From a virus, in the IMG/VR virus record IMGVR_UViG_3300047476_000359, positions 1 through 33,289 of that record: a stretch of 33,289 nt of DNA; one strand, written 5' to 3'. Position numbers and translations under genes: made by a program. This document shows, one piece after another, positions 1 to 4,795 of this stretch (positions are counted from its first letter, which is position 1; each line of letters begins with the position of its first letter). The notes below the pieces were generated by a model. The model did not search any database. It saw nothing but the letters and a program-made list of their open reading frames with translations, and was not told the origin of the DNA.

Positions 1-190
1 TCTTCTCATCGATTAAATAATTAATGTAGTTATAAATTTCTATTTCACGTTCGGTGCTGACTATCATGGTCGCTACCGTATCGGAATCTATTATCCCGTT
101 GCCATTAAAGAAGTCATCGTATAGTTTATTTAGTTCCCTATTGAGACACTCTAGTTTAGAGGATATCTTTATACTGGCTTCATCATTCAT
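1..190 (-). CDS. Hypothetical protein, N-terminal part (cut by window edge)
   Basis: An open frame starts at the ATG complementary to 188-190 and runs off the window after 63 codons, so only the N-terminus (MNDEASIKISSKLECLNREL...) is seen. It is charged and predicted helical. Its ATG overlaps the TGA of the preceding gene (ATGA), which is translational coupling inside the minus-strand operon. I do not recognise the family. The reading frame is supported by the overlap and by the absence of stops. Confidence 0.7.
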   Translation of the reverse strand, partial: MNDEASIKISSKLECLNRELNKLYDDFFNGNGIIDSDTVATMIVSTEREIEIYNYINYLIDEK

Positions 191-483
191 CTGTATATTA
201 TTGCTTGGTCTTCGTTGATGTCTTCGTCGTGTATCTCTAGTCGTCTATTGTCTTGGTCTGGTAGTTTTAGGTAGAATACCCACGACTCAGTTACCTTTCT
301 CGCTCGTGTCGGGAAGTTCTTGTAGTCCAGCGTTGGGCGTTTAAATACTACCCGATCCTCGTATACCTTGTACACAAACTCTTGGCTGAACCAGTCGTTA
401 CGTACATGTACGTTGAAGTAGTCTTGCTTCTGTGCGCTGTTAGGGTATAACCTAACCTCGTTGCTTCTTATAAAGTCTCTCAT
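187..483 (-). CDS. Hypothetical small protein, 98 aa
   Basis: 98 aa, rich in charged and aromatic residues (MRDFIRSNEVRLYPNS...), no signal peptide or membrane helix. It overlaps the upstream gene by 4 nt and the downstream gene by ATGA, so it belongs to the tightly packed minus-strand operon. Family not recognised. The early position suggests a host-takeover or accessory role, but that is inference. Confidence 0.75.
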   Translation of the reverse strand: MRDFIRSNEVRLYPNSAQKQDYFNVHVRNDWFSQEFVYKVYEDRVVFKRPTLDYKNFPTRARKVTESWVFYLKLPDQDNRRLEIHDEDINEDQAIIYR

Positions 484-692
484 GCCTTACTTGTTTTTAT
501 AAAGCCAATTTCTAGTCCGATCTGAACACTATCGTCGTCCAGCGCGTCTTGTAGGTCTTGTCTTGTCACTATCTGTGATTCACTCTCATCATCGTAAAGG
601 GCAAAGATTGTTTTGCCGTCGTGAAAGTTTTCTATTGCATCGTGATATCCTAGTATCTGCCATGCAAATCCGTCTTGTGTTATTTTTTCCAT
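480..692 (-). CDS. Hypothetical acidic small protein, 70 aa
   Basis: 70 aa, acidic (MEKITQDGFAWQILGYHDAI...), with a short DDESESQIVTRQDLQDALDDD stretch around residues 33-53 that looks like an exposed acidic segment. The stop overlaps the start of the next gene by 4 nt. No known domain recognised. Phages often use small acidic early proteins as inhibitors or DNA mimics, but nothing here shows that. Confidence 0.75.
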   Translation of the reverse strand: MEKITQDGFAWQILGYHDAIENFHDGKTIFALYDDESESQIVTRQDLQDALDDDSVQIGLEIGFIKTSKA

Positions 693-695
693 GTC

Positions 696-773
696 TTATT
701 TATTTACTACTACTACCATCATGGTAAAGAATACTGCCCATAGCAGTATCACGTAGGCTATTTGTTTTTTCAT
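696..773 (-). CDS. Membrane microprotein, 25 aa
   Basis: A 25-codon frame (MKKQIAYVILLWAVFFTMMV...) made of a Lys-Lys N-terminus and a single hydrophobic helix over residues 5-23. It fills the gap between its two neighbours with only 3-5 nt on either side, which supports that it is translated. Likely a one-helix inner-membrane peptide. Function unknown. Three similar one-helix or short membrane proteins occur further along this operon. Confidence 0.55.
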   Translation of the reverse strand: MKKQIAYVILLWAVFFTMMVVVVNK

Positions 774-778
774 TTGAT

Positions 779-1021
779 TTAGTTATTAGGTACGCAACAA
801 TTGGACGGACATACGACAGCGCATTGTGGCGTGTCGTGGAAGCCTACACACTCGGTGCACTTCTTTGCCACGATGTAGTACACATCGTCAGATAACGGCG
901 CTTGTTTTACGTCGTCGTTCTTGTACGTCCATTGCGTACTTGGTTCGTATATTGCGTTGTTGGGACACTCCCACTCGCATAGTCCACAATTAATGCAACT
1001 ATCCGTTATTTTTAGGCTCAT
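779..1021 (-). CDS. 2[4Fe-4S] ferredoxin, Bacteroidota type
   Basis: 80 aa electron carrier with two cysteine clusters. Residues 9-20 read CINCGLCEWECP (CxxCxxCxxxCP), and residues 55-71 hold CTECVGFHDTPQC..VCP, the CxxC-x8-CxxxCP arrangement of the Alvin/YfhL-type dicluster ferredoxins. The spacer YEPSTQWTYKNDD between them and the SDDVYYIVAKKCTEC stretch match the chromosomal Bacteroidota ferredoxin, which normally runs on for about 30 more residues. The phage copy stops just after the second cluster (CCVPNN). All eight ligands for two clusters are present, so it should be functional. It would donate electrons to a cytoplasmic reductase; the partner is not visible in the window. An auxiliary metabolic gene probably taken from a host. 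Confidence 0.93.
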   Translation of the reverse strand: MSLKITDSCINCGLCEWECPNNAIYEPSTQWTYKNDDVKQAPLSDDVYYIVAKKCTECVGFHDTPQCAVVCPSNCCVPNN

Positions 1022-1211
1022 ATTTTTGTCGTTCGATTAATAGCGCGTCTGCTAATTCATAAGATAGATGCGCAGATTTTATTAATGATATTTTACTACT
1101 TATCAGTCCAGTGATTATCTGACCAGCGAAGTAGTCGCGTAGTGTCATGCCTGGATTGAACTTGTCTTCTGAATGCTTTAATGGAAAAGCGGCTATGTTT
1201 TTAGTTTTCAT
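999..1211 (-). CDS. Conserved phage protein with GMTLRDYFAGQ motif
   Basis: 70 aa. The centre reads NPGMTLRDYFAGQIITGLIS, followed by SYELADALLIERQK. This GMTLRDYFA...A..LADAML.ER pattern is one I know as a widespread small phage/prophage protein of unknown function. Predicted two-helix, soluble. The last 23 nt overlap the start of the ferredoxin gene in another frame, so the two are probably translationally coupled. Confidence 0.8.
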   Translation of the reverse strand: MKTKNIAAFPLKHSEDKFNPGMTLRDYFAGQIITGLISSKISLIKSAHLSYELADALLIERQKYEPKNNG

Positions 1212-1584
1212 TGTTATAATATTTTATGAATTCGATTACTGCGTTGTATGTTGCTTCTATTTTTGTATCTGCGTCGGTCTCAACAATTGTGTCGTCTGTA
1301 TTTTTATCTATAATCTCTACAAAAGATTGTTCTATATTGATATTGTACTTTGCACATCTATTGTTGTCTTCAAAACTCTCGATCTTATCAACTACCTTCA
1401 TCAACCAATTCCAATCTAAGTGAAATAGTAGGTAATCTTCTGCGTGCCAGTCTCCGTTTATATAATAGTATGTCTGTCCCCATACGTATTTGTTTTCTTC
1501 TAGTCTAGCTATTCCTTTGTTTATTTGTTTTTTAGGATATCCCATAAACTCAGCGATTAGTTTGTTGTTGTCTATTGTGCGCAT
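1201..1584 (-). CDS. Conserved hypothetical phage protein, 127 aa
   Basis: About 127 aa from the ATG at 1584 (MRTIDNNKLIAEFMGYP...); three further upstream codons are open, but this ATG overlaps the end of the preceding gene and fits the coupling seen in the operon. Recognisable pieces are NNKLIAEFMGYP at the start, DWNWLMKVVDKIE in the middle and KIEATYNAVIEFIKYYN at the end, a combination seen in many Bacteroidota phage proteins of unknown function. Soluble, mixed alpha/beta. Downstream stop overlaps the next start. Confidence 0.8.
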   Translation of the reverse strand: MRTIDNNKLIAEFMGYPKKQINKGIARLEENKYVWGQTYYYINGDWHAEDYLLFHLDWNWLMKVVDKIESFEDNNRCAKYNINIEQSFVEIIDKNTDDTIVETDADTKIEATYNAVIEFIKYYNNEN

Positions 1585-1844
1585 AGTTCCCAAGTGTTAA
1601 GTTGTTTTACATTTTGTCGCGTTAGCCCCAGTTCCTTTACGATAAACTTAGCTAGTTTTTTGTTGCCTATTGTACCCTCGTCTATTACGTTAGTGCCTAT
1701 GTAACTAGCCACGTACGATGGTGGTGTGTTTAGTACTCTATTACAAAACTTTACGTCTTGTCCTAGAAAGAATTGTTTTCTGTTGTACTCTAGTGTCCAG
1801 TTGCGACCAAATCCGTAGTCTCCTTGTGTGATAATTACTTTCAT
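1572..1844 (-). CDS. Hypothetical protein, 90 aa, first gene after the tRNA-like element
   Basis: 90 aa (MKVIITQGDYGFGRNWTLEY...), no membrane segment; family not recognised. Its ATG lies 24 nt after the 3' end of the tRNA-like element at 1869-1959, with the leader ...TTTAAATTAATTAATACA before the ATG and no Shine-Dalgarno site. If the tRNA-like RNA is cut out by host RNase P/Z, this gene would start a new message with a leader of almost the same length as those left by the hammerhead ribozymes at 2914 and 3818. It overlaps the next gene. Confidence 0.75.
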   Translation of the reverse strand: MKVIITQGDYGFGRNWTLEYNRKQFFLGQDVKFCNRVLNTPPSYVASYIGTNVIDEGTIGNKKLAKFIVKELGLTRQNVKQLNTWELCAQ

Positions 1845-1868
1845 TGTATTAATTAATTTAAAGTTAGT

Positions 1869-1959
1869 GAAGAGGACGGGACTCGAACCCGTATAGTGGA
1901 AGAATTACAGAATCATTATCTGTGTCATCTACTTGCTCTACCAATTGCGCCACCTCTTC
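1869..1959 (-). tRNA. tRNA-like gene with an elongated anticodon arm
   Basis: On the minus strand a 7-bp acceptor stem (GAAGAGG with CCTCTTC), a normal D arm (GCGCAATTGGTAGAGC) and a perfect T arm (ACGGG-TTCGAGT-CCCGT) are present. Between D arm and T arm there are about 42 nt instead of the usual 22. They fold as a longer arm: GTAGA/TCTTC with one mismatch at the base, then ACAGA/TCTGT closing a 7-nt loop TAATGAT. Read as an anticodon loop this gives ATG (His codons), but position 33 is A, not the near-invariant U. The 3' end continues ACTA, so CCA is not encoded. It is either a tRNA with an unusual insert or a tRNA-like processing signal between two genes; amino-acid identity is uncertain. 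Confidence 0.7.
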
Positions 1960-1964
1960 TTTAG

Positions 1965-2168
1965 CTACAGTATCTCGTAGCTTGTTATTACAAATTCCAA
2001 TGCTGATTCGCTTGGATTCTTCATTGCTTCTTCTATATCTTTTTCGCTTAGTCCGTAATAGAAAATGTCGTCATCGTTGTCTTCGTCATCGTACTCGCTA
2101 ACTAATGCGTCTATAATATCAGTACGGTCGTCCTTCCAATATCCGTTTATTCTAAAATATTTACTCAT
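1965..2168 (-). CDS. Conserved phage protein, acidic, 67 aa
   Basis: 67 aa starting MSKYFRINGYWKDD, followed by a run of Asp/Glu (residues 26-36) and IFYYGLSEKDIEEAMKN. The N-terminal MSKYFR.NGYWKDD and the YGLSE.DI motif recur in Bacteroidota phage proteins of unknown function. Soluble. Ends 5 nt before the tRNA-like element, so the two must share a transcript. Confidence 0.75.
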   Translation of the reverse strand: MSKYFRINGYWKDDRTDIIDALVSEYDDEDNDDDIFYYGLSEKDIEEAMKNPSESALEFVITSYEIL

Positions 2169-2191
2169 TGCTTAGTCTTTTAATTGTTATA

Positions 2192-2356
2192 TCATTTTGT
2201 TGACGTCAACGAAATGGTCTGAATAAAATCGTCCCAGTCGTTTATGCTTTCTATTTCGTGATAGGGTATCATATACTTTTCGTTACCTACGTAGTAGTTA
2301 TATTTTGCAAATCCTAGAGATAAGAGCTGGTTTAATCTATTGTCAAATTTACTCAT
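2192..2356 (-). CDS. Hypothetical protein, 54 aa
   Basis: 54 codons from the ATG at 2356 (MSKFDNRLNQLLSLGFAKYN...) to TGA at 2192. The ATGAGTAA start overlaps the stop of the upstream gene by 8 nt, as elsewhere in the operon. It has an amphipathic N-terminal helix and an aromatic centre (KYNYYV, KYMIPYHEIE). Family not recognised. Confidence 0.65.
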   Translation of the reverse strand: MSKFDNRLNQLLSLGFAKYNYYVGNEKYMIPYHEIESINDWDDFIQTISLTSTK

Positions 2357-2570
2357 TGCTTAGTCTTTCAATTGTTAGGTTGGTGCTTGTTATTATTTTC
2401 TTTAACGTGTCCTCGTGCTTCTCTTGGAACCAATCAGGCATGTCTACGATTACAAAGTGCTTGTTGACTATCGTGTGCTCGAATGAATTCGGTACGAAGA
2501 ATGGCTGACCACCATTATCGATAGTCAGCGCCTTGTTGCTTAGTTGTCTTGGGTATAGTTGTAGTGTCAT
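2349..2570 (-). CDS. Hypothetical protein, 73 aa
   Basis: 73 aa (MTLQLYPRQLSNKALTIDNG...), no membrane segment, no recognised domain. Its ATG overlaps the TGA of the preceding gene and its stop overlaps the next start, so translation is probably coupled with both neighbours. Function unknown. Confidence 0.7.
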   Translation of the reverse strand: MTLQLYPRQLSNKALTIDNGGQPFFVPNSFEHTIVNKHFVIVDMPDWFQEKHEDTLKKIITSTNLTIERLSNE

Positions 2571-2893
2571 TATCGTATAAAGTATTGGTTATCAAACTTG
2601 TATCTCTGTCCGTTGTAGTTCTGTGAGTACACTAGTAGGTCGAATTGGTCTGTACTAACCGCGATGCAGTTCTGTGTTAGTATCGTAGCTAACTCTTCAA
2701 TCTTTTTAATAAAGTGACTCGTTCTAGCGTAAGGACTTTCGATATGTGCTACTATTGTCGGCTCGTGCTCGTCTTCGTATCGTCCAATGGCAAACTTGTA
2801 CGTGTCGACCGCGTAGTCTTCTCTTAATTTGTTGATGATCGCGTTTTGGCTTAGTGGGTTGTTGTTTAATCCGATGTTTAAAATTGCTTTCAT
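2570..2893 (-). CDS. Hypothetical protein, 107 aa, behind hammerhead ribozyme 1
   Basis: 107 aa (MKAILNIGLNNNPLSQNAII...). The first 60 residues look like a compact alpha/beta fold (beta strand, helix over NAIINKLREDY, strand VDTYKFAIGRYED). This is a frequent unknown in Bacteroidota phages. The gene begins 26 nt after the predicted cleavage site of the hammerhead at 2914-2968, so its message should start with a 5'-hydroxyl and a short leader TTTAACAATCTAAATTAATT ending just before the ATG. Confidence 0.75.
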   Translation of the reverse strand: MKAILNIGLNNNPLSQNAIINKLREDYAVDTYKFAIGRYEDEHEPTIVAHIESPYARTSHFIKKIEELATILTQNCIAVSTDQFDLLVYSQNYNGQRYKFDNQYFIR

Positions 2894-2913
2894 GATATTA
2901 ATTAATTTAGATT

Positions 2914-2968
2914 GTTAAAGACATCCCGATCAGGGATGTTTCGACCATTCAGGTCTCGTCAGTTTAAC
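2914..2968 (-). ncRNA. Hammerhead ribozyme 1 (stem I open, type I)
   Basis: On the minus strand all core parts are in order: stem I strand GTTAAA, core CTGACGA (the seventh core position is the variable one), stem II GACC-TGAAT-GGTC, core GAAA, stem III CATCCC-TGATC-GGGATG with the conserved A15.1-U16.1 pair, cleavage triplet GUC, and stem I return TTTAAC. All three stems pair perfectly. Predicted cleavage is between the bases at 2920 and 2919. It lies between the 25-codon gene ending at 2971 and the gene starting at 2893. Confidence 0.92.
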
Positions 2969-2970
2969 TC

Positions 2971-3048
2971 TTACCAGTGCTTATAGGTCACGTTCTTTGC
3001 GTTACCAAATAGCCAGTAGCTTATTTTGTCGTAGATTTTTTTCGCCAT
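2971..3048 (-). CDS. Hypothetical microprotein, 25 aa
   Basis: A 25-codon frame, MAKKIYDKISYWLFGNAKNV..., basic at both ends with an amphipathic centre. It overlaps the previous gene and its stop codon lies 2 nt before the stem I strand of hammerhead 1. Too short for a homology statement; translation is inferred from the packing of the operon. Confidence 0.45.
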   Translation of the reverse strand: MAKKIYDKISYWLFGNAKNVTYKHW

Positions 3049-3185
3049 AATGATTTACCTTTTTTAAGTATGTAATTTGATTGGTGCTTGGTTAGGTTGT
3101 GGTGATTAGCCCAGTTAACTGAGCTAAGCCAATTGTTTACGTAGTCTAAATATAGACGCTCGATGTCGTTATTAGTTAACTGCAT
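3021..3185 (-). CDS. Hypothetical protein, 54 aa
   Basis: 54 codons (MQLTNNDIERLYLDYVNNWL...) with a helical, aromatic N-terminal half and a strongly basic end (KKGKSLWRKKSTTK). It overlaps both neighbours by a few codons. Phage small proteins of the form NDIE.LY.DYVNNW.......A.......A occur in other Bacteroidota phages, so I think the frame is real. Function unknown. Confidence 0.6.
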   Translation of the reverse strand: MQLTNNDIERLYLDYVNNWLSSVNWANHHNLTKHQSNYILKKGKSLWRKKSTTK

Positions 3186-3267
3186 AAGCTAATAAATTAA
3201 AGATTACTATTACTAATACGATTGTTACTTGTAGGTATAGTTCACCTTGTTTTTGTGATTTTGTCAT
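3172..3267 (-). CDS. Membrane microprotein, 31 aa
   Basis: 31 codons (MTKSQKQGELYLQVTIVLVI...): a polar N-terminus followed by one hydrophobic helix at residues 13-29. The start is preceded by the leader TTTAATTAATAACATC, the same A/T motif found before other genes of this operon. Likely a one-helix membrane peptide of unknown role. Confidence 0.5.
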   Translation of the reverse strand: MTKSQKQGELYLQVTIVLVIVIFNLLAYAVN

Positions 3268-3286
3268 GATGTTATTAATTAAATAT

Positions 3287-3400
3287 TTAGTGTTTATTTT
3301 TAAAATTTCTAATTATAGTATCTATTAAGCAAATTATAGTTATTGCTAAAAATAGATAACTAAACCCATTTAATATATTGATTAATTCTTTATCTGTCAT
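3287..3400 (-). CDS. Small membrane protein, 37 aa
   Basis: 37 codons (MTDKELINILNGFSYLFLAI...) with one hydrophobic segment at residues 13-31 and a basic tail (RNFKNKH). Positive-inside rule suggests the C-terminus is cytoplasmic. Located between the 47-aa acidic gene and the 31-aa membrane microprotein with short gaps. Function unknown. Confidence 0.5.
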   Translation of the reverse strand: MTDKELINILNGFSYLFLAITIICLIDTIIRNFKNKH

Positions 3401-3404
3401 AATT

Positions 3405-3548
3405 TTAATTATTAAAATCTGTTACTTCTATTGTGTGTTCATGCTCTGTGTAGTTAATAAAATACTCTATATCTTCCTCATTTATAATCTCATCTTTAAA
3501 TTCCCCAATCAATAGCATTAAATCTTTTAATGATAACTCTACTCTCAT
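3405..3548 (-). CDS. Hypothetical acidic protein, 47 aa
   Basis: 47 codons (MRVELSLKDLMLLIGEFKDE...), acidic, no membrane segment. ATG preceded by AAAAATTAATATT on the sense strand. The stop is 5 nt before the next start. No family recognised. Confidence 0.55.
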   Translation of the reverse strand: MRVELSLKDLMLLIGEFKDEIINEEDIEYFINYTEHEHTIEVTDFNN

Positions 3549-3552
3549 AATA

Positions 3553-3801
3553 TTAATTTTTAAAATCCTCCCAACTTAAACACATTCTATCTGATAAATG
3601 TTTTTCAAATTCTTGTTGTGTTATTAGAGAAGATAAGATTGCTAATTTGTTTTCGTACTCCCGATTTTTTTGTTGTAATTTTTCTACCTTATCTTTATTT
3701 TTGCTCCAATTATCGCCATAACAAGGTAGTTTATCAATTGCTTTGTAAATCTTACTTTGAGCATCTAAAATTCTATTGTATTTTCTAGTGGCTGCTTTCA
3801 T
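3553..3801 (-). CDS. Hypothetical coiled-coil protein, 82 aa, behind hammerhead ribozyme 2
   Basis: 82 aa, strongly helical and lysine-rich (MKAATRKYNRILDAQSKIYK...). Residues 37-60 (DKVEKLQQKNREYENKLAIL) form heptad-like repeats, so a dimeric coiled coil is likely. The ATG sits 22 nt after the predicted cleavage site of hammerhead 2, with the leader TTAATTAATTAAA-like A/T sequence just before it. Function unknown. Confidence 0.7.
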   Translation of the reverse strand: MKAATRKYNRILDAQSKIYKAIDKLPCYGDNWSKNKDKVEKLQQKNREYENKLAILSSLITQQEFEKHLSDRMCLSWEDFKN

Positions 3802-3817
3802 TTTAATTAATTAAATT

Positions 3818-3868
3818 GGTTAAGACGGGCAGTGCCCGTTTCGATCATTTAGATCTCATCAGTTAACC
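3818..3868 (-). ncRNA. Hammerhead ribozyme 2 (stem I open, type I)
   Basis: Minus strand: stem I GGTTAA, core CTGATGA, stem II GATC-TAAAT-GATC, core GAAA, stem III CGGGC-ACT-GCCCG with A15.1-U16.1, cleavage triplet GUC, stem I return TTAACC. Every helix pairs without mismatch and every core base fits the hammerhead consensus. Predicted cleavage is between 3824 and 3823. The core CTGATGA contains the TGA stop codon of the upstream gene. Confidence 0.94.
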
Positions 3869-4077
3869 TTATACTTTATAATTCCATTCCATTCAGGATG
3901 TTTAAATAGTTCAGGACAGAAATAACAATCAAATCCTTCATCTTCTAATTTATCAATAAAAGAATCATAAAGACTATCGTCTAATTTATAAACCGTTCCT
4001 TTATCATAAATCACAACTTCATTGTTGTCTTCTAATGACGTGTTCCAATCTCCATTTACATAAATTTCTACTAACAT
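3859..4077 (-). CDS. Hypothetical protein, 72 aa, first gene of the minus-strand operon
   Basis: 72 aa from the ATG at 4077 (MLVEIYVNGDWNTSLEDNNE...). The longer frame begins inside hammerhead 3 and is not likely to be used. Acidic, with FDCYFCPELF holding two cysteines. Its final codons GTT AAC TGA form the 5' stem I strand and part of the catalytic core of hammerhead 2, so coding and ribozyme sequence overlap. No family recognised. Confidence 0.7.
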   Translation of the reverse strand: MLVEIYVNGDWNTSLEDNNEVVIYDKGTVYKLDDSLYDSFIDKLEDEGFDCYFCPELFKHPEWNGIIKYKVN

Positions 4078-4090
4078 AATAATTAAGTTT

Positions 4091-4146
4091 AAACGTTTCG
4101 TCGTTCTGCGACTCATCAGTATGGATACCACATCCATATACGTTTT
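4091..4146 (-). ncRNA. Hammerhead ribozyme 3 (stem III open, type III)
   Basis: Minus strand in a different permutation: stem III strand AAACG, cleavage triplet GUA, stem I hairpin TATGGAT-GTGGT-ATCCATA (7 bp), core CTGATGA, stem II GTCG-CAGAA-CGAC, core GAAA, stem III return CGTTT. Predicted cleavage is between 4139 and 4138. Unlike the other two, the cut leaves the ribozyme on the downstream RNA, whose start codon at 4077 is 13 nt after stem III. Confidence 0.9.
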
Positions 4147-4148
4147 AT

Positions 4149-4629
4149 TTTCCTAGAACCGATATTCACATACCGCGTCCCGCTCGATAAGGTTTTTAAA
4201 CCCTCTTGCACACACATACTACCTATTCGGGTTCGTGGTATGGTTGCGGGACTCTACACCCAGACTGCCATACACAGCCATTCAATTCATTTGAACACCG
4301 CAAACATATGGCGACAATTTCAATGTACCAAATAAAAATTAAAAAAAGTTTTGTTTTTAGTGCATTTTTATCATATTCGCAATGATTTGATATCTTTGAT
4401 GAGAATAATGCAATGAATTGGACCTGATATTGAGGATTATTCAATGAATCTGAACGAAGTTTGGATATGTTGTTGATTATCAGTGTTTTACGGATTGTAT
4501 TTGCTTACTATCGGATTTGTGTGGGATGGGATTGGGCGGTGGCTATTTCAAGTCTCTATGTATCTGGACGTATAAACCAATTCACGCAATACATTTCCAT
4601 GACGCGGGAAGTCCCGTAAACACTAGGAT
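4149..4629. other. Non-coding control region of divergent operons, left part
   Basis: No credible gene is seen here. The one longer frame (4223-4444, minus) has no initiation context and odd composition. The stretch contains the minus-strand promoter candidate at 4301-4308 and a short hairpin CGGGA-AG-TCCCG at 4605-4616 with no partner sequences around it. The leader RNA of the minus operon would run from about 4295 to the hammerhead at 4146, roughly 150 nt, and is rich in small inverted repeats. Confidence 0.6.
4301..4308 (-). promoter_or_regulatory. Candidate -7 promoter box of the minus-strand operon
   Basis: Minus strand TATGTTTG fits the Bacteroidota sigma-ABfr -7 consensus TAnnTTTG. 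A TTG (TTTGG) occurs about 19-24 nt further upstream and may be the -33 element. It is the only good match on this strand between hammerhead 3 and the divergent plus-strand gene. Start site inferred near 4295. Confidence 0.45.
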
Positions 4630-4723
4630 TATGTCGACTTTTTAAAAAATATGACAACTTTATGTCGACTTTTTTGAGCTAACTTATTGATAATTAACGT
4701 TTTATGACGTTATGTCGATTTTT
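4630..4723. repeat. Three iterons TATGTCGAyTTTTT
   Basis: The unit TATGTCGACTTTTT occurs at 4630-4643 and 4661-4674, and TATGTCGATTTTT at 4711-4723. All are in the same orientation, with an ATATGACAA and a TTATGACG between them that share the ATGAC half. Followed by a 60-nt A/T-only stretch (4736-4768). Direct repeats next to an A/T tract resemble an origin or a regulator-binding site. Confidence 0.7.
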
Positions 4724-4795
4724 ACTATCCAAAATGCATTTAAAAAAAAATAATAATATATATAAAAACGTATAGAGCCTATATAGGATAAAAAA

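Noticed and set aside
886-892. TCGTCAG (minus CTGACGA), a hammerhead core half, inside the ferredoxin gene
   Set aside because: No GAAA at the right distance and no flanking stems; chance match in coding sequence.
1147-1423. Plus-strand frames with many hydrophobic residues
   Set aside because: They are antisense to two well-supported minus-strand genes; hydrophobicity comes from complementing A/G-rich codons.
4223-4444. 73-codon minus-strand frame in the divergent control region
   Set aside because: No initiation context or conserved pattern, and it covers the promoter candidate; not supported as a gene.
4601-4617. Hairpin CGGGA-AG-TCCCG resembling a hammerhead stem III
   Set aside because: The core strands CTGANGA and GAAA are missing on both strands, so it is not a ribozyme.
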